DNA of 64,000 bases, taken from NCBI GenBank assembly GCA_900199655.1, contig FZRE01000015.1, positions 30,526-94,525 on the forward strand. The letters are read 5' to 3'. How positions within the stretch are numbered: the stretch's first letter is position 1; each line of letters opens with the position of its first letter. A model generated the notes under the pieces. The model had not been told where the DNA came from. It saw only the letters and a list, made by a program, of their open reading frames with translations, and made no database searches. Below are positions 1 through 9,098 of this stretch, piece by piece. Origin of the DNA: Prevotellaceae bacterium KH2P17. Its GTDB lineage: Bacteria; Bacteroidota; Bacteroidia; Bacteroidales; Bacteroidaceae. Both the position numbers and the translations under genes were made by a program.

Positions 1-54
1 TAACTGATTTTTAAATAGATAAAAGGTTATTTAGAGAATTATAAAATGATACCG

Positions 55-90
55 CAAAACAAAATCCCATTCGATAAGAGTGGGATTTTC
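55..90 (-). terminator. Terminator after the cas operon
   Basis: A 9-bp perfect stem (TGGGATTTT pairing with AAAATCCCA, 11-nt loop) lies about 20 nt past the cas2 stop. On the minus strand it is followed by TTTTGTTTTG, so it should end the cas9-cas1-cas2 transcript. The stem is also flanked by T-rich sequence on the plus strand, so it may act in both directions. No CRISPR repeat is visible between it and the window edge. Confidence 0.7.
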
Positions 91-110
91 GTTTTCTATT
101 GGATGCGAGA

Positions 111-458
<348 letters not shown>

Positions 459-1391
459 CTACATTTCTGGAAAACTGATGTGACGAGTCTCGCCGGCAAA
501 ACATTTTGCAAGGGAAGCGGTTGTCTGTTGAGTGGCAATCATCAGCGGACTGCGCTTGCTATTCACCACGACATCTAACATCGGAATACCCAGAAGCTGC
601 ATTTTCAGTTCTTTGGTAATTACCGAAACGTCGTCGTTATGGTTAATGATGTCGATAACAAGCTGGTCTACATACGGTCGATAGGGTTCCATTATGTCGT
701 CAGCCAAACAGTAAGCGTTGTAACGGTTGTGATGATGAATGCCCAGAGTTGGAAGCAAGCCACTACCCACTAACGACCGGGCAATGACTGCTCGCAAGAT
801 GGCATAGCCATAGTTGAGAAGATTGTTTGGTGGTATACCTTCGCGGTCGCGAACAAAGCCGGGATAATCTGCGAAGATATTTCGCCAGTAATAGACTGCT
901 GCTCTTGCTTCAAGGTTTCCGGGGTCTCCGCTGCGCACGTCGTTTGCCCATACACGCATGCAGTTGGTTTCTTTGTCTGTGTTGGTTCGTAGGATATGCT
1001 CCTGATTGAGAATTTTCTGCTTCACAGTCTGTTGCCAAAGCTGTTTCCGCAATGGCAGCGAGGCATCCAACTGTGAACGAAACCGCTCGTTCTGTGTATT
1101 GTTACCACATAAAGGGAGAAGCAGACCAACAGGCATACTTTTTTGGTCGCAAGTGATAACGGCACAGTTGTTCTCCAACAGTGCTTCCAGTACACCCGAA
1201 GTTACCGTTATGCGCCGATTATCAAGTATAACCACCCCGATATCTTCTATCGGGATGGTGCGCTCAGCTTCTTTCTTCATCGTTTCAGGCAATGTGCCGT
1301 TGTCCTCCACTTCGGGCAAATGTAATACTAACTGGGCATTACGCAGACTCAAGTAGATGGGGTTGCTGAAACATAATGTTTTCTTAATCAT
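459..1391 (-). CDS. cas1: CRISPR-associated integrase Cas1 (type II-C)
   Basis: Cas1 is the metal-dependent integrase of spacer acquisition. The 310-residue length is normal for type II Cas1. The expected metal ligands are visible: Glu161 in NLEARAAVYYW, a His cluster at 219-221 in GIHHHNRYN, and Asp231/Asp232 with Glu235 in ADDIMEPYRP. The N-terminal beta domain begins MIKKTLCFSNP and includes the typical IPIEDIGVVILD strand. The gene starts 13 nt after the cas9 stop and runs straight into cas2, so the three are one transcript. Base composition is AT-rich like cas9. No frameshift or loss of active-site residues is seen, so adaptation should be functional. Confidence 0.96.
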   Translation of the reverse strand: MIKKTLCFSNPIYLSLRNAQLVLHLPEVEDNGTLPETMKKEAERTIPIEDIGVVILDNRRITVTSGVLEALLENNCAVITCDQKSMPVGLLLPLCGNNTQNERFRSQLDASLPLRKQLWQQTVKQKILNQEHILRTNTDKETNCMRVWANDVRSGDPGNLEARAAVYYWRNIFADYPGFVRDREGIPPNNLLNYGYAILRAVIARSLVGSGLLPTLGIHHHNRYNAYCLADDIMEPYRPYVDQLVIDIINHNDDVSVITKELKMQLLGIPMLDVVVNSKRSPLMIATQQTTASLAKCFAGETRHISFPEM

Positions 1392-1404
1392 AGGAAAAGA
1401 AATT

Positions 1405-4400
1405 TTATTTAATTATTCTAAGAATATTTCCCAGACGATCTACTTCCATTTTCCAGCAGACAGTCTTTATCATTTCGCCAGATAAAGCTCTACCTATTTT
1501 ATTCATTGCTTCAAATTCAAACTTATCGTAAATAGGTTTAGCTATATAACATGGTAAGAAATGACATTGATTCCCTGTAGAGCTTACCATTTTATAAATC
1601 CTTTCCTTATTCAATCTGCATTCCTTCGTAATCATTTCATCCTCTGATGGTACATAGACCAGATCATTAGGCGAGATATAGAACTTCAACGGCACCCCCT
1701 CCTCATTCTTCTCTGGCACTGGAGGCAGTTCTTGTTTCAGCCGTTCTATCACCTCGTTCAATGGCATTGTTTTGTATGTTCTTTTTCCTTCTTCATCTTC
1801 GTAGATGGCAAAGTAAAGGTTAGTGCCTTTTTGAGCTTCAACAAACTTATCAGCCTTGTTGCCTATTTGTCCTACCGGATACTTCGCACCCATTGGTTCA
1901 GACACTCTGACCTTCAAGATTGGTTGATGCTTCTTACCGCCGTTATAGTCAGCTATATGCTGATTTAACTCAGTAATTCCCTCTGGCGTAAAGGCTACGG
2001 TAGGGTTTCCTCCTTTCGTCTCAAGGTAGGTAAGGAGTATTTTCTGGATGCCTGTATCTGTGATAGAAGCAATGCGCTTGGCATCAAATGATATATCAAG
2101 TGTTTTCCTCGTTGCCACCATCTTTTCTTTCTCATCACTGAATTGCCAAACCTCCACTTTATCCACATGCTGCTTGTTCCAATGATAACCGATGCTCTTG
2201 AAATGGGCAAGCAACTGTTTGGTATTGAAATGTTTCTCAACCAAGCTGTTGATGTAGTCACGCAAATCCTTGTTGCAAATAGACGGGATATTCTCCAAAG
2301 CATCTTTAAGCTTGACCGTTTCTTTCCGCCGAAGATTGACATGACCAAACACCGTTTCCTTGTGCATTGGCTTTCTTACTGCCCACATTTCCTTACTCTG
2401 CTGTTCCGCCATAATCTTCTTACCTTCTGCATCATACCGCTCATAATAATTGGTGGCTTTGTTGATAACACGGACATAGCTCTTGAAGCTGACTATCACA
2501 TTTTCCAGTGCAGCACAGGCATCCTGCGTGAAAGTGTCCCACGGCTTACGGATAATTCGGTTCTTGTCACAAAGCTGCCGCCGCAGGTCTTCCCGTTTAT
2601 CCAGACTGTTGGCAGACTCATTGTTAAGGTAGTTGATGATGTTGCGGGAGGCACATGCTATCACCAATGCGTCCATGGCATGGTGACGGTGATCGATGCG
2701 TTTCTTACTAAATCCAACCTGCAACTTCAGCGGGAGAGATGTCTGGAAGACCCTTTTGCCTTCCTTGTTTTCCCAATGGCCGAAAACTTCAGACTGTGTA
2801 AGATCATTGAGCCGTTCAAAACGTGGGTAAACGATATGATTCCATACATCATTCAGTCCCCAGTCTTTCTTCAGTCTGTCAGTTATGCCACCCGTACAAG
2901 GGATGACAAACTTTGAAGTGGTTTCCATTTCCTCCTCCGTCCGCACGATATTTGAAAGCAAAGCCATTACCACCTTACTTATATATCGGCTGTCGTTCAT
3001 CTGTCGGTTCAGGAACTCCTGAGGTATGTCTTCCATCAGTAACTTATCTTTCTTTGCCCGATTGTTAGCGTAATGGTCCAATACGAATGCCTTGTACTCG
3101 TTCTCGCTTAGGATTTTGACATCACCTAACATCGTGCAGTGGACTATCTCTCCACCATGATTTTTGATAAACTCGTAGCCCAGCATATTGCTCTTCTTGG
3201 TGTTTACCTCGGCCTCACAAATCACTTTATTATTAAAAGAATCGTCAAAGTAACGGCTCTGTGGAATAACATGTTCTATCTGATATGCCGAAGTGAAGAG
3301 CTTCGACAGCGAAATGGGCTTCCCGGTATAAGGCGAACGATATTTCTGTTCCAGCCAGAGCTTATACCTTAACAGTTCGCTTGCCGAAGGCTGCGCCATT
3401 TTTGAGATTTTAGAAATCTCGGTAAAGTCCTTATCATCCTTGGTCAGTTCCTGTAAGGCTCCTTCCTCATAAATACGCAATATCTCCTGCTGCATGGGCG
3501 AGTAAGGACGTACATCCTTGATATCCGCATCATTCTTCAGTTCCATCAGTAGACTCTTGATGCGCAGATTGGTATTTTCGTTCTTCTGAATATTCTGCGT
3601 CATGCGGGCGCGCTGATCCGCTGTACTCTTCATGCTTCGTCCTAATTCAACATGAATTTCGTCTATTCGTCCAGACTCTTTCCATATGTCGTGAACTGTC
3701 CGAAGAGTTTCGAGAACACATTGCTCTACGATGGGATTGCGAAGCGAGTGCTGCTTGAAACCATTTATATATGCCATCAAGCTTTCCGGAGTCTCCCAAC
3801 GTTGAATCTCCGTTGCTTCAGAATGACGCCCATACACAACATAGCATGCCAACCATTCGGGCAGTCCCTGAAAGTCAGAGAGCTGACCGAAAGAATAGGC
3901 TGCATGGCTCATTCTTTCTTTTATCTTTTCATCCATATCTCCTTGCAGAATACTCACTATCCTACCTCTCGTCTCTTCACAGATGTTTGCCTCGTGCCAC
4001 AAGCTACCCATACGCATGACAGCCAACAGCTTTTTCACGGCTTTCTCAGAGTAGGCACCGTAATCTTTCTTAAACGGCTTTACTTTTAGGAAAGCACTAA
4101 CGAAAACATTCTCATCATTGACAACAACCCGTTTTGCTGCCTCTATCTCTTTTCCTTTCTCTTTTTTATTTGTATCTGCACACAGTTTCTGCAACGCTCT
4201 TTCTACCTCATCCTTGGTTTCTACAGAGTAGAGCAAATGCCAAAGGCGATATTGTCGTTCACCGTCATCCAGCCAACTGTGTTCCAAACTTGCACGATCG
4301 AGTGCCATAAGCAGTTCATATCGCGTCTCATTGCATGGATATTTCTTCTCTTTATCCTCTATGTAATTCCAACGGATGGGAAACTCTTTCTCTGCACCCG

Positions 4401-5922
4401 GTGCCTTTACTTTTTTCAGACCAAAGAAATCTTTCAGTAATGTCTCCTGATTGATTTCCTTGCGGTCGTTCAGATAAACAAACAACCGTGCATAATCTTC
4501 CCGTGACTGCAGGTACTCCGCAGTAACTTCCTTGTCGTCCGTTCTGTCATAGAGCCGAAGATTGAGGATGAACTGCCACAACCGGAACTCCTGATAATAC
4601 GGGTTTGACTTCGCAATACACTTGATACCCTGCTGCCTGATTTCTCCTGTCTCCTTGTCTACATATTGATAATGTTCGTATGGACAATCTGCAATCAGCG
4701 ACTTCTTGCTCTTCAGCGGTCTCTGATAGAAGATAAGGTCAGTCAAGAGCAGATAGACCATATCCTTCTTCAACAGACTATCCCGGTGAGGCTGATTGTT
4801 CTGATAAAGTTCCCTGGCACAAGCAGCAAGTATTTCCTTACTCCGCAGTTCCTCATGATATTTGCATTGCTCACGCAGAATGGCTTCCAGTTCTGCCTTA
4901 TAGTATTTGCGTTCGATGGTACGGATGAAGTTTCCGCGAATTTTGTCAGCAGGTTCAGCCAGCAGATGATCGTAGATGAACGTTCCTACAGTTTTGCCCG
5001 ATGCTTCCAGTTGACTCTCCGTACGTTTCTTCCGCAACCCCCAATCGTCTTCTTTTGGGGCCCGGAACGACCGTTTCACCTCTCCGGCTTTGTCTTTCTT
5101 CGGTGTTGTGCCATCCTTTTCATATTCAGTCGTAACGATAAACTGCCTGGTCTTGCCCACCCAGTCATCAAGAGAAATCTTGCTGCTGCGACGATAAATC
5201 CATCCGTTTTCCAACCTGACATTATACCACACTTCATCACCTTTCCGCTCATCTGTTGCTTCCACACCGGTCACTTTCAGCTCATAGAATTCCTCACGCT
5301 TCGTCGGATCCTCTTCTTCCTCTTCTCCACGCAACTGATAGTAGCCACGCTTCTGGTTGAAGTTGAGCAGTATCCACGCCAGTTCCTCTTTCCGGATGGC
5401 TTGCGTAAGGGCCTTTTTCCGCAGGTAATAGAGTGTCCAGTCCAGTGGTATCTTCCTTCCGTCAGCAACCAGGGCTGGCTGATAACGTTCGAAATCAGCC
5501 ATCATCTCATGAAACGAATCCATGAAGAGGAACCGCATTGAGCCGTCTGCCTGCCGTTCCCAAGCCAGCTTCGGTTCGCCATGATTGAGGAACTTGCCGT
5601 ATGTGATCGCCTCCTCTCTGTTCCATCCGATGGCCGAGTCGTAGTGAGGAGGCAGGAAACCCATCACATGCAGCACTCTGTGCAACCGCTCGCGACGCTG
5701 CAGGGAACGTTCCCGAATTCTCCGCACACCCCGAAAACCCGTCCGAATGGCTGTCTGCGACTCTGTTACTCCTTTGTCGAAGTTACCCAGTGCATCCTGG
5801 CTCATCGGAATAATGCGGCTTCCAAGTTTGATGTCATGCAAGTAATTACCATCGTCGTCAATAGAGACTTTAGCCCAACCAATACTATTGGTTCCCAAGT
5901 CTAATCCTAAGATTGTTTTCAT
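1405..5922 (-). CDS. cas9: CRISPR-associated endonuclease Cas9, large type II-C form
   Basis: RNA-guided DNA endonuclease, 1505 residues, at the long end for II-C Cas9 but in keeping with the large Bacteroidetes branch. RuvC-I is at the N-terminus (GLDLGTNSIGWA, catalytic Asp8). The Arg-rich bridge helix spans about 60-85. RuvC-II is IHVELGRSMK with Glu759. The HNH domain contains IEHVIPQSRYFDDSFNNK with His884 and Asn898. RuvC-III is HRHHAMDAL with His1081 and Asp1084. All nuclease residues are present, so both strands should be cut. The roughly 400 residues after RuvC-III form the wedge and PAM-interacting region. The start is the only sensible Met before RuvC-I. Gene order cas9-cas1-cas2 without csn2 or cas4 gives subtype II-C. 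The tracrRNA is encoded divergently just upstream. Composition is AT-rich relative to the rest of the window, suggesting lateral acquisition. Confidence 0.97.
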   Translation of the reverse strand: MKTILGLDLGTNSIGWAKVSIDDDGNYLHDIKLGSRIIPMSQDALGNFDKGVTESQTAIRTGFRGVRRIRERSLQRRERLHRVLHVMGFLPPHYDSAIGWNREEAITYGKFLNHGEPKLAWERQADGSMRFLFMDSFHEMMADFERYQPALVADGRKIPLDWTLYYLRKKALTQAIRKEELAWILLNFNQKRGYYQLRGEEEEEDPTKREEFYELKVTGVEATDERKGDEVWYNVRLENGWIYRRSSKISLDDWVGKTRQFIVTTEYEKDGTTPKKDKAGEVKRSFRAPKEDDWGLRKKRTESQLEASGKTVGTFIYDHLLAEPADKIRGNFIRTIERKYYKAELEAILREQCKYHEELRSKEILAACARELYQNNQPHRDSLLKKDMVYLLLTDLIFYQRPLKSKKSLIADCPYEHYQYVDKETGEIRQQGIKCIAKSNPYYQEFRLWQFILNLRLYDRTDDKEVTAEYLQSREDYARLFVYLNDRKEINQETLLKDFFGLKKVKAPGAEKEFPIRWNYIEDKEKKYPCNETRYELLMALDRASLEHSWLDDGERQYRLWHLLYSVETKDEVERALQKLCADTNKKEKGKEIEAAKRVVVNDENVFVSAFLKVKPFKKDYGAYSEKAVKKLLAVMRMGSLWHEANICEETRGRIVSILQGDMDEKIKERMSHAAYSFGQLSDFQGLPEWLACYVVYGRHSEATEIQRWETPESLMAYINGFKQHSLRNPIVEQCVLETLRTVHDIWKESGRIDEIHVELGRSMKSTADQRARMTQNIQKNENTNLRIKSLLMELKNDADIKDVRPYSPMQQEILRIYEEGALQELTKDDKDFTEISKISKMAQPSASELLRYKLWLEQKYRSPYTGKPISLSKLFTSAYQIEHVIPQSRYFDDSFNNKVICEAEVNTKKSNMLGYEFIKNHGGEIVHCTMLGDVKILSENEYKAFVLDHYANNRAKKDKLLMEDIPQEFLNRQMNDSRYISKVVMALLSNIVRTEEEMETTSKFVIPCTGGITDRLKKDWGLNDVWNHIVYPRFERLNDLTQSEVFGHWENKEGKRVFQTSLPLKLQVGFSKKRIDHRHHAMDALVIACASRNIINYLNNESANSLDKREDLRRQLCDKNRIIRKPWDTFTQDACAALENVIVSFKSYVRVINKATNYYERYDAEGKKIMAEQQSKEMWAVRKPMHKETVFGHVNLRRKETVKLKDALENIPSICNKDLRDYINSLVEKHFNTKQLLAHFKSIGYHWNKQHVDKVEVWQFSDEKEKMVATRKTLDISFDAKRIASITDTGIQKILLTYLETKGGNPTVAFTPEGITELNQHIADYNGGKKHQPILKVRVSEPMGAKYPVGQIGNKADKFVEAQKGTNLYFAIYEDEEGKRTYKTMPLNEVIERLKQELPPVPEKNEEGVPLKFYISPNDLVYVPSEDEMITKECRLNKERIYKMVSSTGNQCHFLPCYIAKPIYDKFEFEAMNKIGRALSGEMIKTVCWKMEVDRLGNILRIIK

Positions 5923-5938
5923 CTTTTTGATAGATTTA

Positions 5939-5970
5939 TTTGGTTATTAATAATTAAGTTATTATATTTG
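5939..5970 (+). promoter_or_regulatory. Bacteroidetes promoter for the tracrRNA
   Basis: TTTG at 5939-5942 and TATATTTG at 5963-5970 are separated by 20 bp, matching the -33/-7 consensus of the primary sigma factor in Bacteroidetes. Transcription would begin near 5974-5977, directly at the anti-repeat. It points away from cas9. Confidence 0.8.
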
Positions 5971-5973
5971 CAA

Positions 5974-6055
5974 CAGAATTTTCAAGCAAATCACAATAAG
6001 GATTATTCCGTTGTGAAAACAAACAAGGCGGGGCAACTCGCCTTTTTCTTTTTTT
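5974..6055 (+). ncRNA. tracrRNA of the type II-C CRISPR system
   Basis: The transcript begins with an anti-repeat (CAGAATTTTCAAGCAAATCA). This predicts a CRISPR repeat starting with or near GTTGTGATTTGCTTGAAAA. I recall Bacteroidetes II-C repeats as beginning GTTGTGATTTGCTT, which fits. A nexus-type structure follows: TCACAA pairs with TTGTGA, enclosing GGA-TTAT-TCC. The RNA ends in a hairpin, AAGGCG/CGCCTT with an 8-nt loop, followed by a run of T (TTTTTCTTTTTTT). A consensus promoter lies at the right distance upstream. The RNA should pair with pre-crRNA for processing by RNase III and load Cas9. The exact 5' end is inferred from the promoter. Confidence 0.85.
6025..6055 (+). terminator. 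Intrinsic terminator of the tracrRNA
   Basis: Stem AAGGCG/CGCCTT with loop GGGCAACT, followed by TTTCTTTTTTT. In tracrRNAs this hairpin is usually also part of the functional 3' end bound by Cas9. Confidence 0.8.
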
Positions 6056-6270
6056 CCGAAATCCTTAGCATTTGCTTGTAATATCCCGACTGTCCGTAGA
6101 TGGAGTTCCAGACTGGATTGGCAGCGATTACAAACGCATGGGTTCACAATTGTGAAAATCTTGCAGAGATTTTCAGTAGACCTCATCTGCCCCATGTCTC
6201 TTTCAGTGAGAACTTCTTTTATTCTGCTGGTTAGCTTTTCCATAGGTATTGTAGATTATTTGCAAATATA
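6056..6270 (-). pseudogene. Possible remnant of a small helix-turn-helix gene upstream of cas9
   Basis: On the minus strand a TATATTTG element (6263-6270) precedes an ATG at 6243 that opens with MEKLTSRIKEVLTERDMGQM. That opening resembles the first helix of Cro/C1-type regulators (RIKEVLxERxMTQ). The expected helix-turn-helix does not follow in this frame. The frame runs on into the complement of the tracrRNA and stops at 5962, which a real gene would be unlikely to do. I read it as a decayed regulator fragment or a chance frame. The same promoter element may nevertheless serve cas9, which has no better match to the consensus of its own. Confidence 0.25.
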
Positions 6271-6408
6271 GCAAATAATATACGACAAAGCGCACAAACG
6301 GCATCAATTTATTAAATATAAGGGCTTAAATTCTCGCTCTATTGCTGGTTTATTGGGTGCTCCTATCAAAGCGTGTATGTCTTCCTTCAATCCTTCTTGC
6401 CCTTTCCG

Positions 6409-6921
6409 TTACTCTTCTGGCTTAAATTTTCCCAAGCGAGCATTGGACGGCTGCGCCCGCCACCTTTTAACCTTGAACAGCAGGAGGGCGGCAGCTTGCT
6501 GATAGGAGGCAGGATAGCAGAGGGTGAGGACATACCAGCGGCCGCTGCGCAGGATGTAGTGGGAGCAGTAGCGGTAGCCCTCTACAGATGCCACGGAGCC
6601 GGAGTCCACCACATCGGCTGTGCGGAAGCGGTACTTCCCGGCAGGTTCAACCCTGCACTCCATGACCATATTCATGCCGTGGGCATGGTAGCCGAACTGC
6701 ACACGGCCCGCCCCATCGCCGGCAAAGGTTTCCTGTTGGAAGAAGGAAGGATAGCTGAAGCTGTAGTCCAGAGCCGTATCGGTGTAGGTGTTGAAGTACA
6801 CAAAGTTCATGCCTTCCTGGAACACTTCCTCGAACGGACGCTCATCGCCCACCGGGATGGTGTATTCGGCCACGATGACGGCAAACACCAGAACTGCCAA
6901 CAGCACCAACAACTTCCTCAT
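6409..6921 (-). CDS. Hypothetical secreted or membrane-anchored protein
   Basis: I do not recognise this family. The 170-residue protein starts with a hydrophobic segment (LLVLLAVLVFAVIVAEY) directly after a positive N-terminus, so it is either anchored by an uncleaved signal or exported. The rest is rich in aromatic and beta-type residues without repeats or an obvious active site. The start at 6921 is chosen because it lies 4 nt after the stop of the barrel receptor gene on the same strand. An in-frame start further upstream would overlap that gene by almost 70 nt and spoil the signal sequence. It probably shares the receptor's transcript and may help or modify it, which is inference from position only. 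Confidence 0.6.
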   Translation of the reverse strand: MRKLLVLLAVLVFAVIVAEYTIPVGDERPFEEVFQEGMNFVYFNTYTDTALDYSFSYPSFFQQETFAGDGAGRVQFGYHAHGMNMVMECRVEPAGKYRFRTADVVDSGSVASVEGYRYCSHYILRSGRWYVLTLCYPASYQQAAALLLFKVKRWRAQPSNARLGKFKPEE

Positions 6922-6925
6922 ACGC

Positions 6926-8968
6926 CTACATGATGCCCGTTTGCCTGTCCTCGTTTTTGAGCTGTCTCTGCACTTCGCGGAACTTCCGTCCACGGCTCAG
7001 GCGCCACGCCACGTTCAGCATAAGCGCGTTGCCATAGTCGGTTCCGCGCATCATAATCTGCTTCCACACGTAGCGATTCACCACTTCGTCCTTCATCATC
7101 ATGGGGTTCTTCTCCAGCGGATGCTGCCAATAGGCCGACAGCGTGAGATTACCTGCCCGGTAGGAGCAGCCCACGTAGGTTGCCGCCCCCTGCCGGCTAC
7201 GCGTCTCACCCTCCATAAAGCGCCAGCCGTTGTCGGCATAGGCCGTCAGTGTCCACCGTCCCAGATAGGCCTGCATGCTGCCCTGCACGTTGTAGGCCGT
7301 GAGATAATGGCGGTAGTCGTCGCCGCGGTTGAAGAAGCGGTAGATGCCGGCCGAGGCCTGAAAAGTCAGCTTCCGGGGCACGATGTCCCAACGCACGTCG
7401 TCCGATACGTAAAACATATCGATGCTGCGCTGGTTCTTTTGCGTGTAGAGAAACTCGTTGTTGTCCGTCCGGGTGTAGCTTGCCATGTTGGGATGGCGGT
7501 TGAGTCGCTGCACAATGTTGATGGAGTTAGACAGCCGGGGCACGTTCCAGGCTATGCGCAGGCTGTGCTCCAGGCGACTTGTAGGCTTCAGGTAGGGATT
7601 GCCCACCGTCCATTCCATGCTGTTCTGCCTGATGCGCGTGTCGCTTACCATGGCCACCTGCGACAGCCGACTCTCCACACCAGCCATGTAACGCACCGAG
7701 AGCGAGGGCGCAAACTCATACGTTAGCGTGAGCCGGGGCATGAAGAGCCAGCGGTTATAACTGTAACCGCCCTGGCGGTAGCGCTCGTTCGTGGCCCCCA
7801 GACCGGCCACGTAGGCCCACTTGTGCCAGTTACCCTTGACCTCGCCGAAGAGGTACAGCGAGCTGTTGTGCATGCAGTTGAGCGACTCCACGCTGCCTGT
7901 ATAGGCGTTGCGGGTATATTTCCACTTGTGGCGGGCACCGAACGAGAGCGTGAGGGGCCGCAAGCGGTGTTCGTAAATAGCCTCGGTGAGCAGCGACCAC
8001 GTGCGACCCTGCACGTCGTAGGCATAGGGCGAGCCCTCCGTATTGAGCCGGTGGCTGCGTGTGCCGATGGCTGTACCCACGATGTTCACCGTTACCGTTC
8101 GCCCTCTGCCGATGTGACGGAATGCGTAGAGGTCGGCAACGGGCGAGAAATTGCGGCCATGCGAGCGGATGAATGCGGTGCTCCCGGCCGAGCCGTCTGC
8201 TATCCTGCGCTGCTGCCAGTCGCCGGGCATCTGATTGAACGAACCGTACAACGAGGCCTGAAGCACGTTGGAGGCAGAGTCGGCGAGGCTGAATTTCAGC
8301 TCGGCCGAATGCCTGTAGCTGCGCGAGCGTGCGGCCTCGTCGCGCCGCGAGATGTCGTACCTACTGCCGTCGGTCAGCAGGTAGCTGGCCAGTTCCTCGT
8401 ACCGGCTGCCCCTGAAGTCGCTGTAGCCGAAGTCGTAATTGAAGGCTATCTCCGCATCTCCGCGGTTCAGGCGCCCGTACACGGCGTTGTCGCCATACCG
8501 GGTGGTAACGGCGTTGCTTGCATCCACGCCCACTACGCTGCCGCTTACGGCCCGCTGTGTGCGGATGTTGACCACATAGGCCACTCCCTGTCCGTACCTC
8601 ACGCCCGGATTGTCTATAAACTCAACGCTCCTGACCGTGCCTGCATCGAGCGCAAGAAGGTCTTCCCTGGAGGCTATGGCTCCGTTGAGCCGCAGCTGGA
8701 GTTCGCCTCTGCCGTCCAGCACCACCACGGAACGCATCACCTCATCTACCCTCAAGCCGGGCAACTGCAGCTTGGCCAGCAAGCTGTAGCCATTGGTCGA
8801 GGCCCGTTTCTGCGCCTCCGAAGGTATGAGCAGCTTGCCATCGGGCTTGTTTACCACGCGGGCGGCCTCAACCGTTACGCTGTCCAGCTGCACTTCCTTT
8901 TCCGTTTGGGCCTGCAGGGGCAGGGCTATGAGCCACAGGCAGGCCGCCATCATCATCTGTTTTTGCAT
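6926..8968 (-). CDS. TonB-dependent-receptor-like outer-membrane beta-barrel protein
   Basis: A 680-residue predicted outer-membrane receptor. A cleavable signal peptide (ACLWLIALPLQAQ) is followed by a short segment with DSVTVEAARVV, which resembles a TonB box. The plug-like domain (about 40-140) carries LLAKLQLPGLRVD and DNPGVRYG, typical of plug domains in Bacteroidetes receptors. The rest is a long barrel of alternating aromatic strands. There is no N-terminal carboxypeptidase-like domain and no SusD partner, so it belongs to the smaller outer-membrane beta-barrel receptor group rather than to SusC. The start is the Met preceded by GAAGGAAG, a good ribosome site; an upstream Met in frame lacks one. 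The substrate cannot be told. Confidence 0.75.
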   Translation of the reverse strand: MQKQMMMAACLWLIALPLQAQTEKEVQLDSVTVEAARVVNKPDGKLLIPSEAQKRASTNGYSLLAKLQLPGLRVDEVMRSVVVLDGRGELQLRLNGAIASREDLLALDAGTVRSVEFIDNPGVRYGQGVAYVVNIRTQRAVSGSVVGVDASNAVTTRYGDNAVYGRLNRGDAEIAFNYDFGYSDFRGSRYEELASYLLTDGSRYDISRRDEAARSRSYRHSAELKFSLADSASNVLQASLYGSFNQMPGDWQQRRIADGSAGSTAFIRSHGRNFSPVADLYAFRHIGRGRTVTVNIVGTAIGTRSHRLNTEGSPYAYDVQGRTWSLLTEAIYEHRLRPLTLSFGARHKWKYTRNAYTGSVESLNCMHNSSLYLFGEVKGNWHKWAYVAGLGATNERYRQGGYSYNRWLFMPRLTLTYEFAPSLSVRYMAGVESRLSQVAMVSDTRIRQNSMEWTVGNPYLKPTSRLEHSLRIAWNVPRLSNSINIVQRLNRHPNMASYTRTDNNEFLYTQKNQRSIDMFYVSDDVRWDIVPRKLTFQASAGIYRFFNRGDDYRHYLTAYNVQGSMQAYLGRWTLTAYADNGWRFMEGETRSRQGAATYVGCSYRAGNLTLSAYWQHPLEKNPMMMKDEVVNRYVWKQIMMRGTDYGNALMLNVAWRLSRGRKFREVQRQLKNEDRQTGIM

Positions 8969-9098
8969 CTTCCTTCGTTTTTGAAGCGAAAATACGCAAA
9001 AGCATAAAGACACTACCTAAAAGCCAACTGACATTTTACTGACATCTTGCTGACACCGCCCCGTCGGCCTGCCGACAAGCCCCGGCGCCGCGAGAAGG

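Noticed and set aside
1..110. CRISPR array next to cas2
   Set aside because: No direct repeats or spacers are present in these 110 bases; the only structure is the cas terminator. The array, if any, is outside the window.
6064..6084. Degenerate CRISPR repeat (CATTTGCTTGTAAT) after the tracrRNA
   Set aside because: Only a 9-base match to the predicted repeat, without the flanking positions; likely chance in AT-rich DNA.
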